DNA of 64,000 bases, taken from contig RSEF01000002.1 of assembly GCA_003993805.1 (NCBI GenBank), positions 75,249,278 to 75,313,277 on the forward strand. Reading direction: 5' to 3'. The translations under genes were made by a program, and so were the position numbers. Positions 62,244-64,000 of this stretch are shown in pieces (position 1 is the stretch's first letter; each line of letters begins with the position of its first letter). Below the pieces are notes generated by a model. That model made no database searches, was not told where the DNA came from, and saw nothing but the letters and a program-made list of their open reading frames with translations. The DNA is from Himantopus leucocephalus. Its lineage: Eukaryota; Chordata; Aves; Charadriiformes; Recurvirostridae.

Positions 62244-64000
62244 CCTACGAATAACACTTAAAATCTCAAAAAAAAAAAGGCTTTCCACTCTTAGCATCTC
62301 AGTAAACATTAAGCATCTAAGTAATTAGAGACAAGGTAATTGAATAACAGTCACTAAGTGGTATTAATGAGTTTGACGAGATTATTAAACGGACTTTCAA
62401 GGATCATACTGGATGCTGACTAACACTTGTAGAATGCTGTACAGGAGCTATATTTAATAAGACCCAAAGGACAGTAGAAATGGGGTGGAATTAAATAGTG
62501 AAAGTTCACCTGAAAAAACAAGACCTCAAGAAACTCTCTGGATATTATCACGTGGAAGCTCCAAGGTCCAGGCAAGTACACAATACTGCTGTAAAGGTCA
62601 AGGAGCTTCGTGTTTGTGAGCACAAAAAAAAAAAGTTTGTATGAGGTACAATTCACCACAAAAACAAGTGGAAAAAAAATCCCAACTTACCTTTGCATGA
62701 GGGTAATATTTTTAGACTTCCATGACACGAGCAGAATTGAGATTCTAGGGCAAGTGTACAAAAACGTGTGCATAGGTGTGTGCCCACATTATGCTTGCCA
62801 GACGCTCTCCAGATGATGTTAGAGAAGTGTTATTCCCAAGATAACAAGATCAGCTGAAACGGTGAACTTAAGTAGCTTGGGCATTATGCTTACACATGCA
62901 ATTAGGCTGGAGCTTGCTAATTATATCAGGTCAGAGTATAGGCATAGCAAGCTGAAACCTATTTATGCATAAAGATACAAACATGAACACACAGGCATAC
63001 ACACAGACAATCACACATTTCTGTGCACAGACTCAGGCAGGTAATTTAAGAAGGCACAGAGTTCTGATTTTCAAATTTGATCTGGGTCACTATTCCATCT
63101 CTCTCTCACAATACATTGTTCAAAAAATCTGATGTCAACACTAGGGGGAAAAGAGCATAGGCCTAATATTTCATGTTATAGCTCTTGCTAAAAAAAAGAA
63201 TGCCCTGGCTATTAATGTGTTTAATAATGAATGAACGTGTAGACAGCTATAGGAGATAGCTAGGGAGAACTAAAATTATAAGATTACAATCGTGTCTTTT
63301 TGTTTATTTTCCCAGCAGGATTATTCAGCTTGTTTTCCTTACAGAGGGCTCAAGTAATGATTCTAGTTATTGTGTGAAATTCAAGTTTTCTATGTTTCTC
63401 TTAAAATGTACCAACTTTTGTGAATATGTGTGTGTACATAGAATGCATGAATAAGGGAGGCAAGATTACAATTCTGCATCTACAGATGCTAGGGCAGACA
63501 GTGTCAGTGGTGGACCTATTCTCCAGGACTGTCTAAAAAGATCCTTCTCTGTATAGGTCTCTGTACCTACCCAGCAGCTACAGTATGGGCAAACACAGAA
63601 TGACCCAGCTCCTTCTTCCTGCTCAAATGAAGAATTTCCCTGAGTTCCCCTGCAGTTTTTTCAATATTGGTAAGCAACTTTGTCATTCTTATTTTGGTAA
63701 AGGAAAGTCTACCCTGTTTCAATCTACTGTAACCACAGTAACTATTAATATGCTCTTCATATACTTCATATGCTGTCTCTCTGAATATATGTATGTGTAC
63801 GCTATACCAGTTAAATCTCAGTGAATGCCAACATAGCTCCAGTAAAGTGCCTAGGGAATTGCCAGCTTTCATGTTACCTTGTTCATGACAATACCTATGA
63901 ACGTATACTTCTCTGAATCACTTAGATTCAGTAATCAGTTAGAGACAGAATTTCTATTTTCTGAAAACTTCATAATTTTTCTCCATTCTGACAGCATTGT
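62244..64000. other. Unique AT-rich non-coding sequence to the window end
   Basis: No gene or repeat recognised. A 101-codon minus-strand frame at 63567-63872 overlaps a plus-strand frame and has no recognisable domain. AC-rich patches near 62980-63015 are irregular. Confidence 0.55.

Noticed and set aside
1..64000. CRISPR arrays, bacterial operons, tRNA or rRNA genes
   Set aside because: The window is vertebrate nuclear DNA; no regularly spaced repeats, no clover-leaf with both pol III boxes and no rRNA-like sequence were seen.

Overview
This is vertebrate nuclear DNA from a bird. The repeats show it: almost all recognisable ones are CR1 non-LTR retrotransposons (six clear or probable younger pieces and two apparently very old ones), together with LTRs of families I associate with avian endogenous retroviruses. 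No Alu- or L1-like repeats were seen. The LTR types at 18.6, 43.5 and 61.5 kb suggest a non-galliform bird, but that rests on memory of the families and is only inference.

No host protein-coding gene, rRNA, tRNA or CRISPR array could be supported. The background is AT-rich and stop-rich. The open frames outside repeats are at most about 125 codons, show no domain I recognise and no consistent exon structure. The window is best read as a gene desert, or the inside of a very large intron.

Layout: 1-8.9 kb is unique sequence with a heavily decayed CR1 (3.6-4.4 kb) and a compact hairpin (7.1 kb). At 8.97-9.01 kb there is a G/C homopolymer block with an N, probably a sequencing artefact. 9-18.6 kb is unique. 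18,575-19,113 is a solo LTR on the minus strand with a perfect 4-bp target duplication. 22.5-26.6 kb is a CR1 cluster: a 2.5-kb minus-strand copy keeping endonuclease and reverse-transcriptase remnants, then a second minus-strand copy with a plus-strand CR1 3' end inserted in it. About 30.03-30.63 kb is a CpG-rich, LTR-like block with a TATA box and a polyadenylation signal. 30.6-43.2 kb is unique. At 43.24-43.74 kb a CR1 piece and an LTR piece sit on either side of a 48-N gap. A CR1 3' end lies at 50.6-51.0 kb, a CR1 RT fragment at 57.9-58.2 kb, an old CR1 tail at 61.2 kb, and a 772-bp LTR at 61.5-62.2 kb of the same family as the 43.5-kb fragment.

No new multi-gene system is visible. The signals not explained by known repeats are inverted repeats that would fold as RNA or single-stranded DNA: a 119-nt hairpin at 54,676-54,794 (21 of 23 terminal positions complementary), a 55-nt hairpin at 7,115-7,169 with 22 base pairs, and smaller ones at 16.25, 28.65 and 59.5 kb. 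They could be MITE remnants, microRNA-like precursors or conserved structured elements. All coordinates of repeat edges are by eye, without a consensus library.
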